Below, piece after piece: positions 17,783-27,503 of a stretch of 64,000 nucleotides of DNA. Source of the stretch: an uncultured Altererythrobacter sp. (GTDB taxonomy: Bacteria; Pseudomonadota; Alphaproteobacteria; Sphingomonadales; Sphingomonadaceae); assembly GCA_947492235.1 (NCBI GenBank), contig CANLLZ010000001.1:310001-374000 (forward strand), read 5' to 3'. How positions within the stretch are numbered: the stretch's first letter is position 1; each line of letters begins with the position of its first letter. The notes under the pieces were generated by a model. It was given only the letters and a program-made list of their open reading frames with translations, had not been told where the DNA came from and did no database searches. A program made the position numbers and the translations under genes.

Positions 17783-19177
17783 ATGATCACCTCCCCCGCC
17801 TTTTCCGGGAAGCGCTACGCCATTCTTGGCCTTGCCCGCTCGGGAATGGCTGCGGCGGAGGCTTTGCTCGCCAGCGGTGCGCATGTCACCGCTTGGGACC
17901 GGCAGGAAGAACCGCGCGAGGCGCTGGCTGGACGGGCGGAAATCGCCGATCCGCTGACCAGCGATCTGACCGGATATGACGGAATTGTCGTCTCACCCGG
18001 TGTGCCGCTCAACACCCATCCTATTGCCGAGCGTGCCGCCAAATTTGGCGTGCCGGTGATCGGCGATATCGAACTTTTTGCCCAAGCGCGCGCCGATCTG
18101 CCCGCCCACCGCGTGGTCGGGATTACGGGCACCAATGGCAAATCGACAACCACCGCGCTGACCGCGCATATTCTGGAACAGGCGGGTCTGCCCTGCCGGA
18201 TGGGCGGCAATATCGGCTTGCCGGTTTTGGGCGAAGATCCGCTGGAGCCCAACGCAAAGGGCACCGGTGTGTATGTGCTGGAGCTGTCCAGTTACCAGCT
18301 CGACCTCACCCGCTCGCTGGCCTGCGAGGCGGCGGTGCTGCTGAATGTGACGCCCGATCATCTCGACCGGTATGACGGCTTTGAAGGCTACGCTTTTTCC
18401 AAAGGCCGCCTGATGGCGATGCAGGGCAGCGGTCAGTTTGCGGCCTATGGCTGTCAGGACGACACCACGCGCACCATGCGCGAAGCCGAAGCGGCGCGGC
18501 GGCCGCGCGGTCTGGCTGTGTGTCTGGAGCCGCACCAGCTGGCCGATCTGCAAGCGGATTGGCCCGCGCTGCAGGGGCCGCACAATCTCCAGAACGCGGC
18601 TGCCGCGATCACTCTGGCAGAGGTGATGGGCGTCACGCGCGCGCAGTGGGAACCGGCCATGAAGTCCTTCACCGGCCTGCCGCACCGGATGGAAGTGGTG
18701 TGCACGCATGACGATGTGCTGTTCATCAATGACAGCAAGGCCACCAACACCGCCTCTGCCGCCCCCGCGCTGGCCGCATGGCCTGCCGGTGACGGCCCGC
18801 GCATCCATTGGATTGTCGGCGGCTTAGCGAAGGAAGACGGGCTGGGCGAGTGCGAGGCGCAGCTCGGCAATGTGGCCCGTGCCTATACGATTGGCGAGGC
18901 CGGTCCGCGCTTTGCCGAATTGCTGGAAGGCCGCGTTCCCGTCGAACGATCCGAATTGATTTGCGAGGCGGTGAAGCAGGCGGTCGAAGCCGCAAAGCCC
19001 GGCGACGTGGTGCTGCTCTCGCCCGCCTGTGCCAGTTTCGACCAGTTCCGCGATTTCGAAAAGCGCGGAGAGCATTTCCGCCAGATTGTCGGCGCGATTA
19101 CCGGCTGCGAATTGCCCGCCGGTAACGAGCCCAGCCTTTCCAGCGCCAGTCTTTCCAGCGGTGGAGGAAACCAGTGA
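17783..19177 (+). CDS. murD: UDP-MurNAc-L-alanine:D-glutamate ligase MurD
   Basis: A 464-residue Mur ligase that adds D-glutamate as the second stem residue. The N-terminal Rossmann-like domain starts YAILGLARSGMAAAEALL; the ATP loop is GITGTNGKSTTTAL; VLELSSYQLD and LNVTPDHLDRYDGF are characteristic of MurD, and the C-terminal domain contains FINDSKATNTASA and LLSPACASFDQFRDFEKRGEHF. The serine-rich tail (SLSSASLSSGGG) is a local peculiarity. The stop overlaps the GTG start of ftsW. Confidence 0.96.
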   Translation: MITSPAFSGKRYAILGLARSGMAAAEALLASGAHVTAWDRQEEPREALAGRAEIADPLTSDLTGYDGIVVSPGVPLNTHPIAERAAKFGVPVIGDIELFAQARADLPAHRVVGITGTNGKSTTTALTAHILEQAGLPCRMGGNIGLPVLGEDPLEPNAKGTGVYVLELSSYQLDLTRSLACEAAVLLNVTPDHLDRYDGFEGYAFSKGRLMAMQGSGQFAAYGCQDDTTRTMREAEAARRPRGLAVCLEPHQLADLQADWPALQGPHNLQNAAAAITLAEVMGVTRAQWEPAMKSFTGLPHRMEVVCTHDDVLFINDSKATNTASAAPALAAWPAGDGPRIHWIVGGLAKEDGLGECEAQLGNVARAYTIGEAGPRFAELLEGRVPVERSELICEAVKQAVEAAKPGDVVLLSPACASFDQFRDFEKRGEHFRQIVGAITGCELPAGNEPSLSSASLSSGGGNQ

Positions 19178-20400
19178 CCGCCTCGACTTCGACATCAACC
19201 GGCAGCACGCGCCCCATTGGCGCGGGCGAACCCTTTGCCGGTTCGCGGACATCGGACTTCAAGATCTGGTGGCGCGAGGTGGACCGTGTCCTACTGCTTC
19301 TGGTGCTGCTGTTGGTCGCCATCGGCGCGGCAGCGGTTGCCGCTGCGTCCCCGGCGACAGCCAGGCGCCTCTCGACCAGCGAAGTGACCCTGCCGGACCT
19401 GTATTTTTATTGGGCGCATATGCGTTGGCTGGTGGTCGGCCTGGCGGTAATGCTGGGCGCATCCTTCCTTTCGCGCGACAATGCCCGCCGCGTGGGCGTG
19501 TTGCTGGCGGTCGCGATGATCGGCGCGCTGATGCTGGTCCCGCTGATCGGGCACGAAGTGAACGGGGCGAAGCGGTGGATCAAATTCGGCATCGGCTTCC
19601 AGCCATCGGAATTCCTGAAACCGGGCTTTGCCATCCTGCTGGCCTGGGTGCTGAGCTGGCGCTTGCGCGATCCCAACCTGCCGGTGCTCGCTGTGGTGTC
19701 GGCGGTGGCAGCGCTGGTGGGCGTGCTGCTGATGCTGCAGCCCAATCTGGGCGCGACGATCCTGTTTGGCGGCGTGTGGTTCGTGCTGGTGATGCTGTCG
19801 GGCGTATCCTTCAAGAAAATTGCCGGTCTGGTGGTTGGCAGCGTCGCGGGGGTCGTCGCGGCCTATTTCTTCTACGGAAACGCGCGCAACCGGATCGACG
19901 CATTCTTTGGCGGAGGCACGGCGTTCGATCATGTCGATCTGGCAGAGCGCACTCTGCTGTCGGGCGGATGGACGGGCGCAGGCTTCTGGCTGGGCGAACA
20001 GAAGATGCGGCTGCCCGAAGCGCATACCGATTACATCTTCTCGGTCATTGGCGAGGAGTTCGGCCTGATCTGGTGCGCGCTGATCGTTGTCGTTTACCTC
20101 GCCATCATCGGGCGCGCTCTGGTGCGGCTGGCGGATGAGGAAAATCTGTTCGCACTGCTGGCGGCGGCAGGGCTGACTGCGCAGATCGGCGGGCAGGCCT
20201 TCATCAACATTATGGTCAATCTGCAGCTGTTCCCTTCCAAAGGCATGACTTTGCCGCTGGTGAGCTATGGCGGTTCATCGACCATCGCGGTATGCTTGAC
20301 GGTCGGATTGTTGCTCGCAATGACGCGGCGCAATCCGTTCCTCACCCGCGAGACCCCCGGTATCGCGGGCTTCGCGTCCAACAAGGAACCGCCACGATGA
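19174..20400 (+). CDS. ftsW: Lipid II polymerase FtsW (SEDS glycosyltransferase)
   Basis: A 408-residue SEDS-family membrane protein with about ten membrane segments that polymerises septal glycan strands with FtsI. Typical elements are GAKRWIKFGIGFQPSEFLKPG, AHTDYIFSVIGEEFGL and FPSKGMTLPLVSYGGSS. The catalytic Asp is expected in the conserved loop near HVDLAERTLL. It starts at a GTG that overlaps the murD stop, with GGAGGAAA just upstream. The N-terminal 35 residues are Ser/Thr-rich and cytoplasmic. Confidence 0.95.
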   Translation: MTASTSTSTGSTRPIGAGEPFAGSRTSDFKIWWREVDRVLLLLVLLLVAIGAAAVAAASPATARRLSTSEVTLPDLYFYWAHMRWLVVGLAVMLGASFLSRDNARRVGVLLAVAMIGALMLVPLIGHEVNGAKRWIKFGIGFQPSEFLKPGFAILLAWVLSWRLRDPNLPVLAVVSAVAALVGVLLMLQPNLGATILFGGVWFVLVMLSGVSFKKIAGLVVGSVAGVVAAYFFYGNARNRIDAFFGGGTAFDHVDLAERTLLSGGWTGAGFWLGEQKMRLPEAHTDYIFSVIGEEFGLIWCALIVVVYLAIIGRALVRLADEENLFALLAAAGLTAQIGGQAFINIMVNLQLFPSKGMTLPLVSYGGSSTIAVCLTVGLLLAMTRRNPFLTRETPGIAGFASNKEPPR

Positions 20401-21710
20401 ATACCCCTGCGCCCACTACCCCATCTCGGGCTGGCGCGAACCGCCATTATGTTCTCGCCGCAGGCGGGACCGGCGGCCATATGTTGCCCGCCTTTGCTTT
20501 GGCGACCGAACTGGAACGGCGCGGGCATCACGTCGCGCTGGTCACCGATGCGCGCGGCGCACAGATTCCGGGCAAGCCCGATTTTCTGCCCGCTCATGTC
20601 ATTCCCGCAGGCCGGTTCGGCAAGAACCCGCTGCGCTGGCCCGGCGCGATCAAGGCACTGATGGAAGGCCGCCGGATGGCGCTGCGCCTGTTCGAAAGTT
20701 TCGAGCCGAGCGCGGTTATCGGCTTTGGCGGCTATCCCGCTGCGCCTGCCTTGCTGGCGGCGACTTCGGCAGAAATCCCCAGCCTGGTGCACGAACAGAA
20801 CGCTGTGCTGGGCCGGGTCAACCGGATGCTGGCGGGCCGCGTGCAAGCGATTGCCACCGCCTATCCCGATGTCGAACGGCTGGCGGCGAAGCACAAGGGC
20901 AAGGTCCATCTGGTCGGCAATCCCGTACGCCCCGAAGTGCGCGCGCTGCGTGAGGAAGACTTTGCCGCTCCGGGCGAGGATGGCCTGCTGAAGGTTCTGG
21001 TGACGGGCGGCAGTCAGGGCGCTCGTATATTGAGCGAGGTTGTGCCCGATGCGCTGGCGATGTTGCCGCCGCCGCTTCGCCAGCGTTTGCAGGTCACCCA
21101 GCAATGCCGTGCAGAGGATCTGGAAACCGTACGTGGGCGCTATCGCAGGCATGACATCCCGGCAGAGCTGGGAACCTATTTCGAAGACATGCAGACCCGG
21201 CTGGCCGACGCGCATCTGTTTATCGGGCGCGCGGGGGCCTCGACGATTGCCGAGCTGACCGCGGTGGGGCGCCCCGCGATACTGCTCCCCCTGCCGATCG
21301 CGACCGACGATCATCAGGCGGCGAACACGCGGGAGATCGTGAAAGCCGGCGGCGCGCGGATGATCCGCCAGCCGAAAGAAACGGTCGAGATTCCCAAGGG
21401 GGATGTCGATACCATCAGCCGGATGCAGAAAAAGCAGGGCGACCATTTTGCCCGGCTCGCCAAGGATATCTCCAAGCAGATACAGGCCATCGCCAAGAAC
21501 CCCTCGACGCTGGCCAATGCGGCGCATGCGGCGTGGAATTGCGGCCGTCCGCGTGCTGTCGAAGACCTTGCCGACCTGCTCGAAAGCTTTGGCGGGGCAG
21601 AAATGATGGATGTCATCAAGGTCGGGGCCAACAACGCGCGCGGGGCGAGCCAGCCTGCCAAGGCGCGGCCCGCCTCTGCAAAACGTGCGGCGAGGGAGAG
21701 GCATTCCTGA
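20397..21710 (+). CDS. murG: Lipid II synthase MurG (N-acetylglucosaminyltransferase), extended
   Basis: A 437-residue family-28 glycosyltransferase converting lipid I to lipid II at the inner face of the membrane. It has the N-terminal [10 protein letters not shown] loop, [38 protein letters not shown] and the donor-site segment [24 protein letters not shown] with DDHQAANTR. It is about 75 residues longer than E. coli MurG (355): a charged insert follows MIRQP ([20 protein letters not shown]), and a basic tail rich in Ala, Lys and Arg ends the protein. The start overlaps the ftsW stop; the stop shares one base with the murC start. Confidence 0.94.
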   Translation: MNTPAPTTPSRAGANRHYVLAAGGTGGHMLPAFALATELERRGHHVALVTDARGAQIPGKPDFLPAHVIPAGRFGKNPLRWPGAIKALMEGRRMALRLFESFEPSAVIGFGGYPAAPALLAATSAEIPSLVHEQNAVLGRVNRMLAGRVQAIATAYPDVERLAAKHKGKVHLVGNPVRPEVRALREEDFAAPGEDGLLKVLVTGGSQGARILSEVVPDALAMLPPPLRQRLQVTQQCRAEDLETVRGRYRRHDIPAELGTYFEDMQTRLADAHLFIGRAGASTIAELTAVGRPAILLPLPIATDDHQAANTREIVKAGGARMIRQPKETVEIPKGDVDTISRMQKKQGDHFARLAKDISKQIQAIAKNPSTLANAAHAAWNCGRPRAVEDLADLLESFGGAEMMDVIKVGANNARGASQPAKARPASAKRAARERHS

Positions 21711-23149
21711 TGCGCGGCGTTCCGACAGATATCGGTGTGGTGCACTTTGTCGGCATTGGCGGCATCGGCATGTCCGGCATCGCCGAAGTGATGGCCAATC
21801 TCGGCTACACGGTGCAGGGCAGCGATCTCAGCGAAAGCCCGACGGTCGAGCGGCTGCGTGCGCGCGGCATTGCGGTGAAGATCGGGCACGAACGGGAGAA
21901 TGTCGAAGGGGCGGCCGTTGTCGTCACCTCCACCGCCGTGCGCCGGACCAATCCCGAGGTTGCCGCTGCGCTGGAGAACCGCACGCCGGTGGTGCGCCGC
22001 GCGGAAATGCTCGCCGAGCTGATGCGTCTGAAAAGCACCGTCGCGGTTGCGGGCACACACGGCAAGACCACCACGACCAGCATGATCGCCGCACTGCTGG
22101 ACAAGGGCGGGGTCGACCCCACCGTCATCAATGGCGGAATTATCGAACAATACGGCTCCAACGCGCGGCTGGGCGACAGCGACTGGATGGTCGTAGAGGC
22201 CGACGAGAGCGACGGCAGCTTCCTAAGGCTCGACGGGACGATTGCGGTCGTCACCAATATCGATCCCGAGCATCTCGATCATTACGGCGATTTCGACGGT
22301 GTGAAGCGCGCTTTTGTCGAGTTCATCCACAATGTCCCGTTCTACGGTGCGGCGATCCTGTGTATCGACCATCCCGAGGTGCAGGCGGTAATTGGCAATG
22401 TCCGCGACCGGCGCGTGGTGACCTACGGTTTCTCGCTTCAGGCTGACATTTGCGGTGTGAACATCGTGCCGGACGAGGGCGGCAACACCTTCGATGTCAT
22501 CATCCGCCAGCGCGGCGAGGAAGACCGGCGGATCGAAGGCGTGCGTCTGCCGATGCCCGGGCGGCACAATGTCCAGAACGCGCTGGCCGCGATTGCAGTC
22601 TCCATCGAAATGGGCTGCCCCGACGATGTAATTCGCGACGGCTTTGGATCGTTTGGCGGCGTGCGTCGCCGCTTCACCAAAACGGGCGAAGTCAGCGTGG
22701 AAGGCGGCACTGTCCGCATCATCGACGATTACGCGCATCACCCGGTGGAAATTGCCGCTGTGCTCGGCGCCGCGCGCGAAAGCGCCGGAGCGAGCGGCGG
22801 GCGCGTGATTGCCGTGATGCAGCCGCACCGCTATTCGCGCCTTGGCGATCTGATGGATGATTTTCAAAGCTGCTTCAACGAAGCCGACAGCGTCTATGTC
22901 ACGCCGGTCTATGCGGCGGGCGAGGACCCGGTGAGGGGGGTAGACAGCGAGGCGCTGGTCTCCGGCATGACTTCGCGCGGGCACCGCAGCGCAGCGACAG
23001 TCGCCGACCAGCCGGAGCTTGCAGGCAAGCTGGCCAGCACCATTGCCGCTGGCGATATCGTGGTATGTCTGGGCGCGGGTGACATCACCAAATGGGCCGC
23101 CAACTTGCCATCGGCAGTTCAGGCCGAGCTGGATCAGGGTCAGGCATGA
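21710..23149 (+). CDS. murC: UDP-N-acetylmuramate:L-alanine ligase MurC
   Basis: A 479-residue Mur ligase that adds the first stem residue. Features are [17 protein letters not shown] at the N terminus, the ATP loop [30 protein letters not shown], and [19 protein letters not shown] in the C-terminal domain, which is MurC-specific. The ATG at 21710 overlaps the murG TGA by one base and is preceded by GAGGGAGAGG. No anomalies. Confidence 0.97.
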   Translation: MRGVPTDIGVVHFVGIGGIGMSGIAEVMANLGYTVQGSDLSESPTVERLRARGIAVKIGHERENVEGAAVVVTSTAVRRTNPEVAAALENRTPVVRRAEMLAELMRLKSTVAVAGTHGKTTTTSMIAALLDKGGVDPTVINGGIIEQYGSNARLGDSDWMVVEADESDGSFLRLDGTIAVVTNIDPEHLDHYGDFDGVKRAFVEFIHNVPFYGAAILCIDHPEVQAVIGNVRDRRVVTYGFSLQADICGVNIVPDEGGNTFDVIIRQRGEEDRRIEGVRLPMPGRHNVQNALAAIAVSIEMGCPDDVIRDGFGSFGGVRRRFTKTGEVSVEGGTVRIIDDYAHHPVEIAAVLGAARESAGASGGRVIAVMQPHRYSRLGDLMDDFQSCFNEADSVYVTPVYAAGEDPVRGVDSEALVSGMTSRGHRSAATVADQPELAGKLASTIAAGDIVVCLGAGDITKWAANLPSAVQAELDQGQA

Positions 23150-24123
23150 TGACCGATCCTATCCAGCCAGACGATTGGAATATGTACGACACCGGCGAAG
23201 CGCCCGATGCCGAGGTCGAGGGAGCTCTCAACGCGCCCGTTCCGATCGACAATATTCGCGGCCAGCTGACCAAGGATGCGCCGCTTGCGAAACTGGTCTG
23301 GTTCAAGAGCGGGGGCCATGCCGACTGGCTGTTCGAACCTGCCGATATGGACGACCTGAAAACATTTCTTGGCGATCTGGCGGGCACAATGCCGGTCATG
23401 GCGCTGGGCCTCGGCTCGAACCTGATTATCCGTGACGGCGGCGTGCCCGGTGTGGTGATCCGGCTGGGCAAGCCCTTTGCGAGCGTGGAAGTGGGCGACA
23501 ATCACACTGTGACTTGCGGGGGCGGAGCACACGGTATTCTGGTGTCCTCCACCGCGCGCGATGCGGGCGTTGCGGGGCTGGAGTTCCTGCGCGGTATCCC
23601 CGGCACGGTCGGCGGCTTCGTGCGGATGAATGGCGGGGCCTATGGCAAGGAAACCGCCGACATACTGATCGATTGCGACGTCATCATGCCCGGCGGAGAA
23701 GTGATCTCTCTGCCTGTCGCCGATCTCGAATACACCTATCGCCATTCGGCTCTGCCGGAAGGCGCGGTGGTGGTTTCCGCGCGCTTTCAGGGCGAGCCGG
23801 GCGATCCCGCAGCTATCGGCGCGGAGATGGACCGGATTGCCGAAGCGCGCGAAAACTCGCAGCCCATCCGCAGCAAGACCGGCGGCTCGACCTTCAAGAA
23901 CCCAGAAGGCCACAAGGCATGGGAACTGGTCGATGGCGCGGGATGCCGGGGCCTGACCATGGGCGGCGCACAAGTGAGCGAGAAGCACACCAATTTCATG
24001 ATCAATACCGGCGGAGCAACCAGTGCCGATATCGAAGGGCTGGGCGAAGAAGTCCGCGCCCGCGTCTACAAAAACTCCGGCGTGCAGCTGGAATGGGAAA
24101 TCAAGCGGGTGGGGCGGCCCTGA
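23146..24123 (+). CDS. murB: UDP-N-acetylenolpyruvoylglucosamine reductase MurB
   Basis: A 325-residue FAD enzyme that reduces UDP-GlcNAc-enolpyruvate to UDP-MurNAc, supplying the substrate of MurC. The FAD domain has TWFKSGG-like [15 protein letters not shown] and [13 protein letters not shown]; the substrate domain has [18 protein letters not shown] and [13 protein letters not shown] with the catalytic Ser, and the glycine-rich C terminus. The 30 residues before [19 protein letters not shown] are longer than usual. ATG 23146 overlaps the murC stop; ATG 23149 in the same frame is equally possible. Confidence 0.95.
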   Translation: MMTDPIQPDDWNMYDTGEAPDAEVEGALNAPVPIDNIRGQLTKDAPLAKLVWFKSGGHADWLFEPADMDDLKTFLGDLAGTMPVMALGLGSNLIIRDGGVPGVVIRLGKPFASVEVGDNHTVTCGGGAHGILVSSTARDAGVAGLEFLRGIPGTVGGFVRMNGGAYGKETADILIDCDVIMPGGEVISLPVADLEYTYRHSALPEGAVVVSARFQGEPGDPAAIGAEMDRIAEARENSQPIRSKTGGSTFKNPEGHKAWELVDGAGCRGLTMGGAQVSEKHTNFMINTGGATSADIEGLGEEVRARVYKNSGVQLEWEIKRVGRP

Positions 24124-24145
24124 TGGTACAGCGCTACGCCTCAAA

Positions 24146-24238
24146 CCCGTTCGTGCTGAGCCTGTCGAAGCACCGCCTCGCTTCGTTCGTCGTTCCAGAA
24201 GTTGAGAGCAGCCCTCCGACAGGCTCAGGGCGAACGGA
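24146..24238. repeat. REP-like palindromic element between murB and ddl
   Basis: An imperfect inverted repeat fills the 126-base murB-ddl spacer. The left arm CCCGTTCGTGCTGAGCCTGT (24146-24165, continuing CGAAGCAC) pairs with the right arm GACAGGCTCAGGGCGAACGG (24219-24238), with CGACAGGCTCAG as shared core. This GTTCG-TGAGCCTGTCGAA type recurs in intergenic DNA of many sphingomonads (from memory, not searched here). It breaks the otherwise overlapping gene chain and could form a stable hairpin in the dcw message. Confidence 0.8.
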
Positions 24239-24249
24239 GGGAGAGGGAT

Positions 24250-25221
24250 ATGAGTAAAATACCGACCCTTCACATCGCCGTGCTGATGGGCGGATGGGCC
24301 AATGAACGGCCTGTGTCCCTCATGTCGGGCAATGGCGTGGCCGATGCGCTGGAGGCGCGCGGGCACCGCGTGACGCGTATCGACATGGACCGCGATGTTG
24401 CCGCGCGCATTGCCGAGGCGAAACCCGACGTGGTGTTCAACGCGCTCCACGGCGTGCCCGGCGAAGATGGCACAGTGCAGGGGATGCTCGATCTGATGGG
24501 CGTGCCCTATACGCATTCCGGCCTCGCCACATCGGTGATCGCCATCGACAAGGAGCTGACCAAGCAGGCGCTGGTCCCGCATGGTATCCCCATGCCCGGC
24601 GGACGGATTGTTCGGTCGGAAGACCTCTATCAGGCCGATCCGCTGGCGCGGCCTTACGTGCTCAAACCCGTCAATGAAGGATCGTCCGTCGGCGTCGCCA
24701 TCGTCACCGAGGAAAGCAATTACGGCAATCCTATCCGCCGCGATGCCGCAGGGCCGTGGCAGGAATTCGAGTCGCTTCTGGCCGAACCGTTTATTCGCGG
24801 GCGCGAGCTGACGACTGCGGTGGTGGGCGGCGAGGCGCTGGGGGTGACCGAACTGGTCCCCAAAAGCGGCTTCTATGATTTCGAGGCCAAATACACCGAC
24901 GGGATGACCGATCATATCTGCCCTGCCGATATCCCCGAAAACATCGCCGCGCTGTGCAAGCAATATGCGCTGGAGGCGCACCGCGTGCTGGGCTGTCGCG
25001 GCACCAGCCGAACGGATTATCGCTGGGATGACGAGCAGGGCGAAGACGGCCTGTTTGTGTTGGAAACCAACACCCAGCCGGGCATGACACCGCTCAGCCT
25101 GGTGCCCGAACAGGCGCGATTTGCGGGCATGAGTTACGAAGATCTGGTCGAGACCATCGTCAAGGATGCGCTCGATTATTTTGCAGGGGCAGAAACGGGG
25201 GGCGAACATGGCAACAGTTAA
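24250..25221 (+). CDS. ddl: D-alanine:D-alanine ligase Ddl
   Basis: A 323-residue ATP-grasp enzyme that makes D-Ala-D-Ala for MurF. Landmarks are VLMGGWANERPVSLMSG (the usual GG-x-S-x-E-R-x-V-S becomes GGWANERPVS), FNALHGVPGEDGTVQG, VLKPVNEGSSVGV, CRGTSRTDYRWDD and ETNTQPGMTPLSLVPE. The ATG at 24250 directly follows GGAGGGAGAGGG, whose first bases belong to the end of the preceding palindromic repeat; a longer frame start at 24202 would read through the repeat. Its 3' end overlaps ftsQ by 14 bases. Confidence 0.94.
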   Translation: MSKIPTLHIAVLMGGWANERPVSLMSGNGVADALEARGHRVTRIDMDRDVAARIAEAKPDVVFNALHGVPGEDGTVQGMLDLMGVPYTHSGLATSVIAIDKELTKQALVPHGIPMPGGRIVRSEDLYQADPLARPYVLKPVNEGSSVGVAIVTEESNYGNPIRRDAAGPWQEFESLLAEPFIRGRELTTAVVGGEALGVTELVPKSGFYDFEAKYTDGMTDHICPADIPENIAALCKQYALEAHRVLGCRGTSRTDYRWDDEQGEDGLFVLETNTQPGMTPLSLVPEQARFAGMSYEDLVETIVKDALDYFAGAETGGEHGNS

Positions 25222-26113
25222 GCGCAAGACGACAGGTGTCCGCCGCTCGGCTGCGGCCAAGTCCCGCGCGGCGAAGGCCCGGACGGCGCGCACGCGCACG
25301 CAGGGCGGGTTTAATCGCGCGCTGGCTTTGCTCCCCTTCGATGACGAGCAATTGCACCGCATTTTCCTCGCCATCATTATCGGCGGCGCGGCTGCGCTGG
25401 CATGGTTTGTCGCCAGTCTGGCCGGTGTGCCAGCCTTGGCTCAGAACGAAGTGGCGAAGCTGGCCAGCGATGCCGGTTTCGAAGTGCGCCGCGTGCGGGT
25501 GACGGGCGTGCAGCGGATGAACGAGCTGAAAATTTACGAGCGTGCGCTCGCCCAGCGCGACCGGCCCATGCCGCTGGTCGATCTGGAGGGTCTGCGCTCC
25601 GAACTGGTCGCGCTGCCGTGGGTCGAGGATGCCCGCGTCTCGCGCCAATTGCCCGATGTTCTGGTCATCGACGTGGTTGAACGCACGCCGCATGCGGTGC
25701 TGCGCAAGCCCGATCATCTTGTCCTGATCGATGCCACCGGCGAAGAGCTTGAACCGATCTCGGCAGAGAATGCCAAGGGGATGCTGGCGGTCGAAGGCCC
25801 CGGCGCGGCCAAGCAGGTTGCCAATCTGGGCACGTTGCTGGATGCGGCACCCGCCATGCGCAGCAAGGTGGCGCATGCCGAATGGGTCGGCAATCGCCGG
25901 TGGAACCTGACCTTTACCACCGATCAGGTGCTGGCTCTGCCGCAGGGCGAGAAAGATGCGGCGACCGCGCTGATCCAGTTTGCCCGGCTCGATGGGCAGA
26001 ACCGTCTGCTGGGCGGGAAAGTCGCAACCTTCGACATGCGCGCGCCGGAGCGGATTTACATGCGCGTGCCGGGGCGTGCGGCGCAGGTTCTGGGCGAGGG
26101 AGGGACAAACTGA
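25208..26113 (+). CDS. ftsQ: Cell division protein FtsQ
   Basis: A 301-residue bitopic protein. An extremely basic cytoplasmic N terminus (KRKTTGVRRSAAAKSRAAKARTAR over residues 5-35) is followed by a single membrane segment (IFLAIIIGGAAALAWFVASLAGV, about 56-78), then a POTRA domain starting with FEVRRVRVTGVQRMNE and the beta domain with LPWVEDARVSRQLPDVLVIDVVERTPHAV. This is the FtsQ layout. It links FtsL/FtsB to the divisome. It overlaps ddl by 14 bases and shares one base with ftsA. Confidence 0.93.
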   Translation: MATVKRKTTGVRRSAAAKSRAAKARTARTRTQGGFNRALALLPFDDEQLHRIFLAIIIGGAAALAWFVASLAGVPALAQNEVAKLASDAGFEVRRVRVTGVQRMNELKIYERALAQRDRPMPLVDLEGLRSELVALPWVEDARVSRQLPDVLVIDVVERTPHAVLRKPDHLVLIDATGEELEPISAENAKGMLAVEGPGAAKQVANLGTLLDAAPAMRSKVAHAEWVGNRRWNLTFTTDQVLALPQGEKDAATALIQFARLDGQNRLLGGKVATFDMRAPERIYMRVPGRAAQVLGEGGTN

Positions 26114-27369
26114 TGGGTCTACCGCGTATTTCCCGCGTCTTTGGCGCAATCAATATCGGTTCGTTCCGCATCTCGGCAATGATTCTGGGGCAGTCCGAAT
26201 CCGGCGAGATGATCGTGCTGGGGTCAGGCCACCGTGCCAGCCAGGGCGTGCGGGGCGGCTACATCGTGGATATGGCTGCGGCCACCTACGCCATCCGCGA
26301 TGTGGTGGAGCGGGCGGAGAAAGCGGCAGGCACGGGTATCCAGAGCGTCTGGGTCGGGTGCTCGGGCGCAGGGCTGGCGAACAGGGTCAGTCAGGTCGAG
26401 GTGCCCGTAGGCGGTCGCCGGATAGAGGAAGAGGATGTGCAGCACCTGCTGCTCTCGGCCCGCGAGACGATCCAGCCCGACGGCAAGATGGTCCTCCACG
26501 CGCAGCCAGCACAATACACGCTGGACGGCGCGCATGGGGCGACCGATCCCAAGGGCCTGCACGCCGAGCGGCTGGGCGTCGATATCCACGTGATGCTGGC
26601 CGATGGCGCGCCGGTAAAGAATTTGCGCGATGCGGTGGAAAGCGCGCATCTGAATGTGGAGGCTGTGGTTGCCGCCCCGATTGCCTGCGCGGAGGCCTGC
26701 CTGACGCCGGAAGAGCGCGAGCTGGGCACTGCCGTGGTCGAGATTGGCGCGGAGCTGACCAATGTCTCGATCTTCCAGAACGGCATGCTGCGCGCGCTCC
26801 ATGCAATTCCTTTCGGGTCCGGCGATATCACCGATGCGATTGCCAGCGATTTCGGCATCCGCCGGTTTCAGGCCGAACGGCTGAAATGCGTGGCGGGCTC
26901 TGCCATTGCCAGCCCGTCGGACCACCGCGAGATGGTCCCACTGGCCGCGCAGGCAGAGGGCGCGCCGGAGGCGGAGAGGATCAGCCGGGCCGAGCTGGTG
27001 TCTGTTGTCACTGCGCAGGTCTCTCGGCTGACCGATGAAATCAACCGGGTGTTCAAGTCGCTGGATTTTGGCGGACAGCGCGGCGGGCAGGTCGTCCTGA
27101 CCGGCGGCGGTGCGGAACTGGCAGGCATTGCGGAGTTCGCCCAGGGCGCGCTCGGCCGCCCGGTGCGGATCGGCAAACCGGCGGGCCTGCGCGGTCTGCC
27201 CGATGCGCATGCAACGCCCGGTTTCACCACTCTGGCGGGCCTTTGCCTCTATGCCGCGCGCGATCCGGTGGATATCCGCTCGATCGAAAACAACGTTCAG
27301 GACACAGTGCGTTATACGGGGCTGGGGCTGATCAAGCGCGTCCTGACCGCGTCACGCGAATACTTCTAG
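26113..27369 (+). CDS. ftsA: Cell division protein FtsA, divergent nucleotide-binding motifs
   Basis: A 418-residue actin-like protein that tethers FtsZ to the membrane. The overall fold sequence, the 1C domain region (about 85-165), the adenosine motif VVLTGGGAELAGI and a C-terminal amphipathic helix (GLIKRVLTASREYF) are FtsA-like, and position between ftsQ and ftsZ supports it. The phosphate-1 motif reads GAINIGSFRIS, where a D-x-G-T/S or E-x-G-T is usual, and phosphate-2 reads VVEIGAELTNVSIF instead of the usual D-x-G-G-G-T-T-D. ATP binding may therefore be altered. It begins one base inside the ftsQ stop. Confidence 0.92.
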   Translation: MGLPRISRVFGAINIGSFRISAMILGQSESGEMIVLGSGHRASQGVRGGYIVDMAAATYAIRDVVERAEKAAGTGIQSVWVGCSGAGLANRVSQVEVPVGGRRIEEEDVQHLLLSARETIQPDGKMVLHAQPAQYTLDGAHGATDPKGLHAERLGVDIHVMLADGAPVKNLRDAVESAHLNVEAVVAAPIACAEACLTPEERELGTAVVEIGAELTNVSIFQNGMLRALHAIPFGSGDITDAIASDFGIRRFQAERLKCVAGSAIASPSDHREMVPLAAQAEGAPEAERISRAELVSVVTAQVSRLTDEINRVFKSLDFGGQRGGQVVLTGGGAELAGIAEFAQGALGRPVRIGKPAGLRGLPDAHATPGFTTLAGLCLYAARDPVDIRSIENNVQDTVRYTGLGLIKRVLTASREYF

Positions 27370-27503
27370 CTCTCCGGAGGAATACCGACCTGTGGCCAGT
27401 GCTGTGGAAAAGACGTGGACAAACAGTGCATAGTGTGACTCTGTTGTGACACACTGAAATTCGAGCGGGGGCAACTGCCCTCCGCACGTGGAGTAAAGTT
27501 GAA
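27370..27503 (+). promoter_or_regulatory. ftsZ leader / probable ftsZ promoter region
   Basis: 134 bases separate ftsA from ftsZ, the longest gap in the cluster. The stretch is less GC-rich around 27410-27465 and contains TGTGACTCTGTTGTGACACAC, an imperfect inverted repeat, with a GACTC (GANTC) site at 27437-27441, the CcrM methylation sequence of alphaproteobacteria. GTGGAG at 27488-27493 is the ftsZ ribosome binding site. A separate ftsZ promoter here is inference. Confidence 0.45.

Noticed and set aside
24202..24249. Earlier ATG for ddl
   Set aside because: It would translate part of the palindromic repeat, and the ATG at 24250 has a strong Shine-Dalgarno and gives the normal N terminus.
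23140..25377. Minus-strand open frame of about 745 codons across murB and ddl
   Set aside because: It crosses two well-supported genes and a palindromic repeat; composition is that of an antisense shadow.
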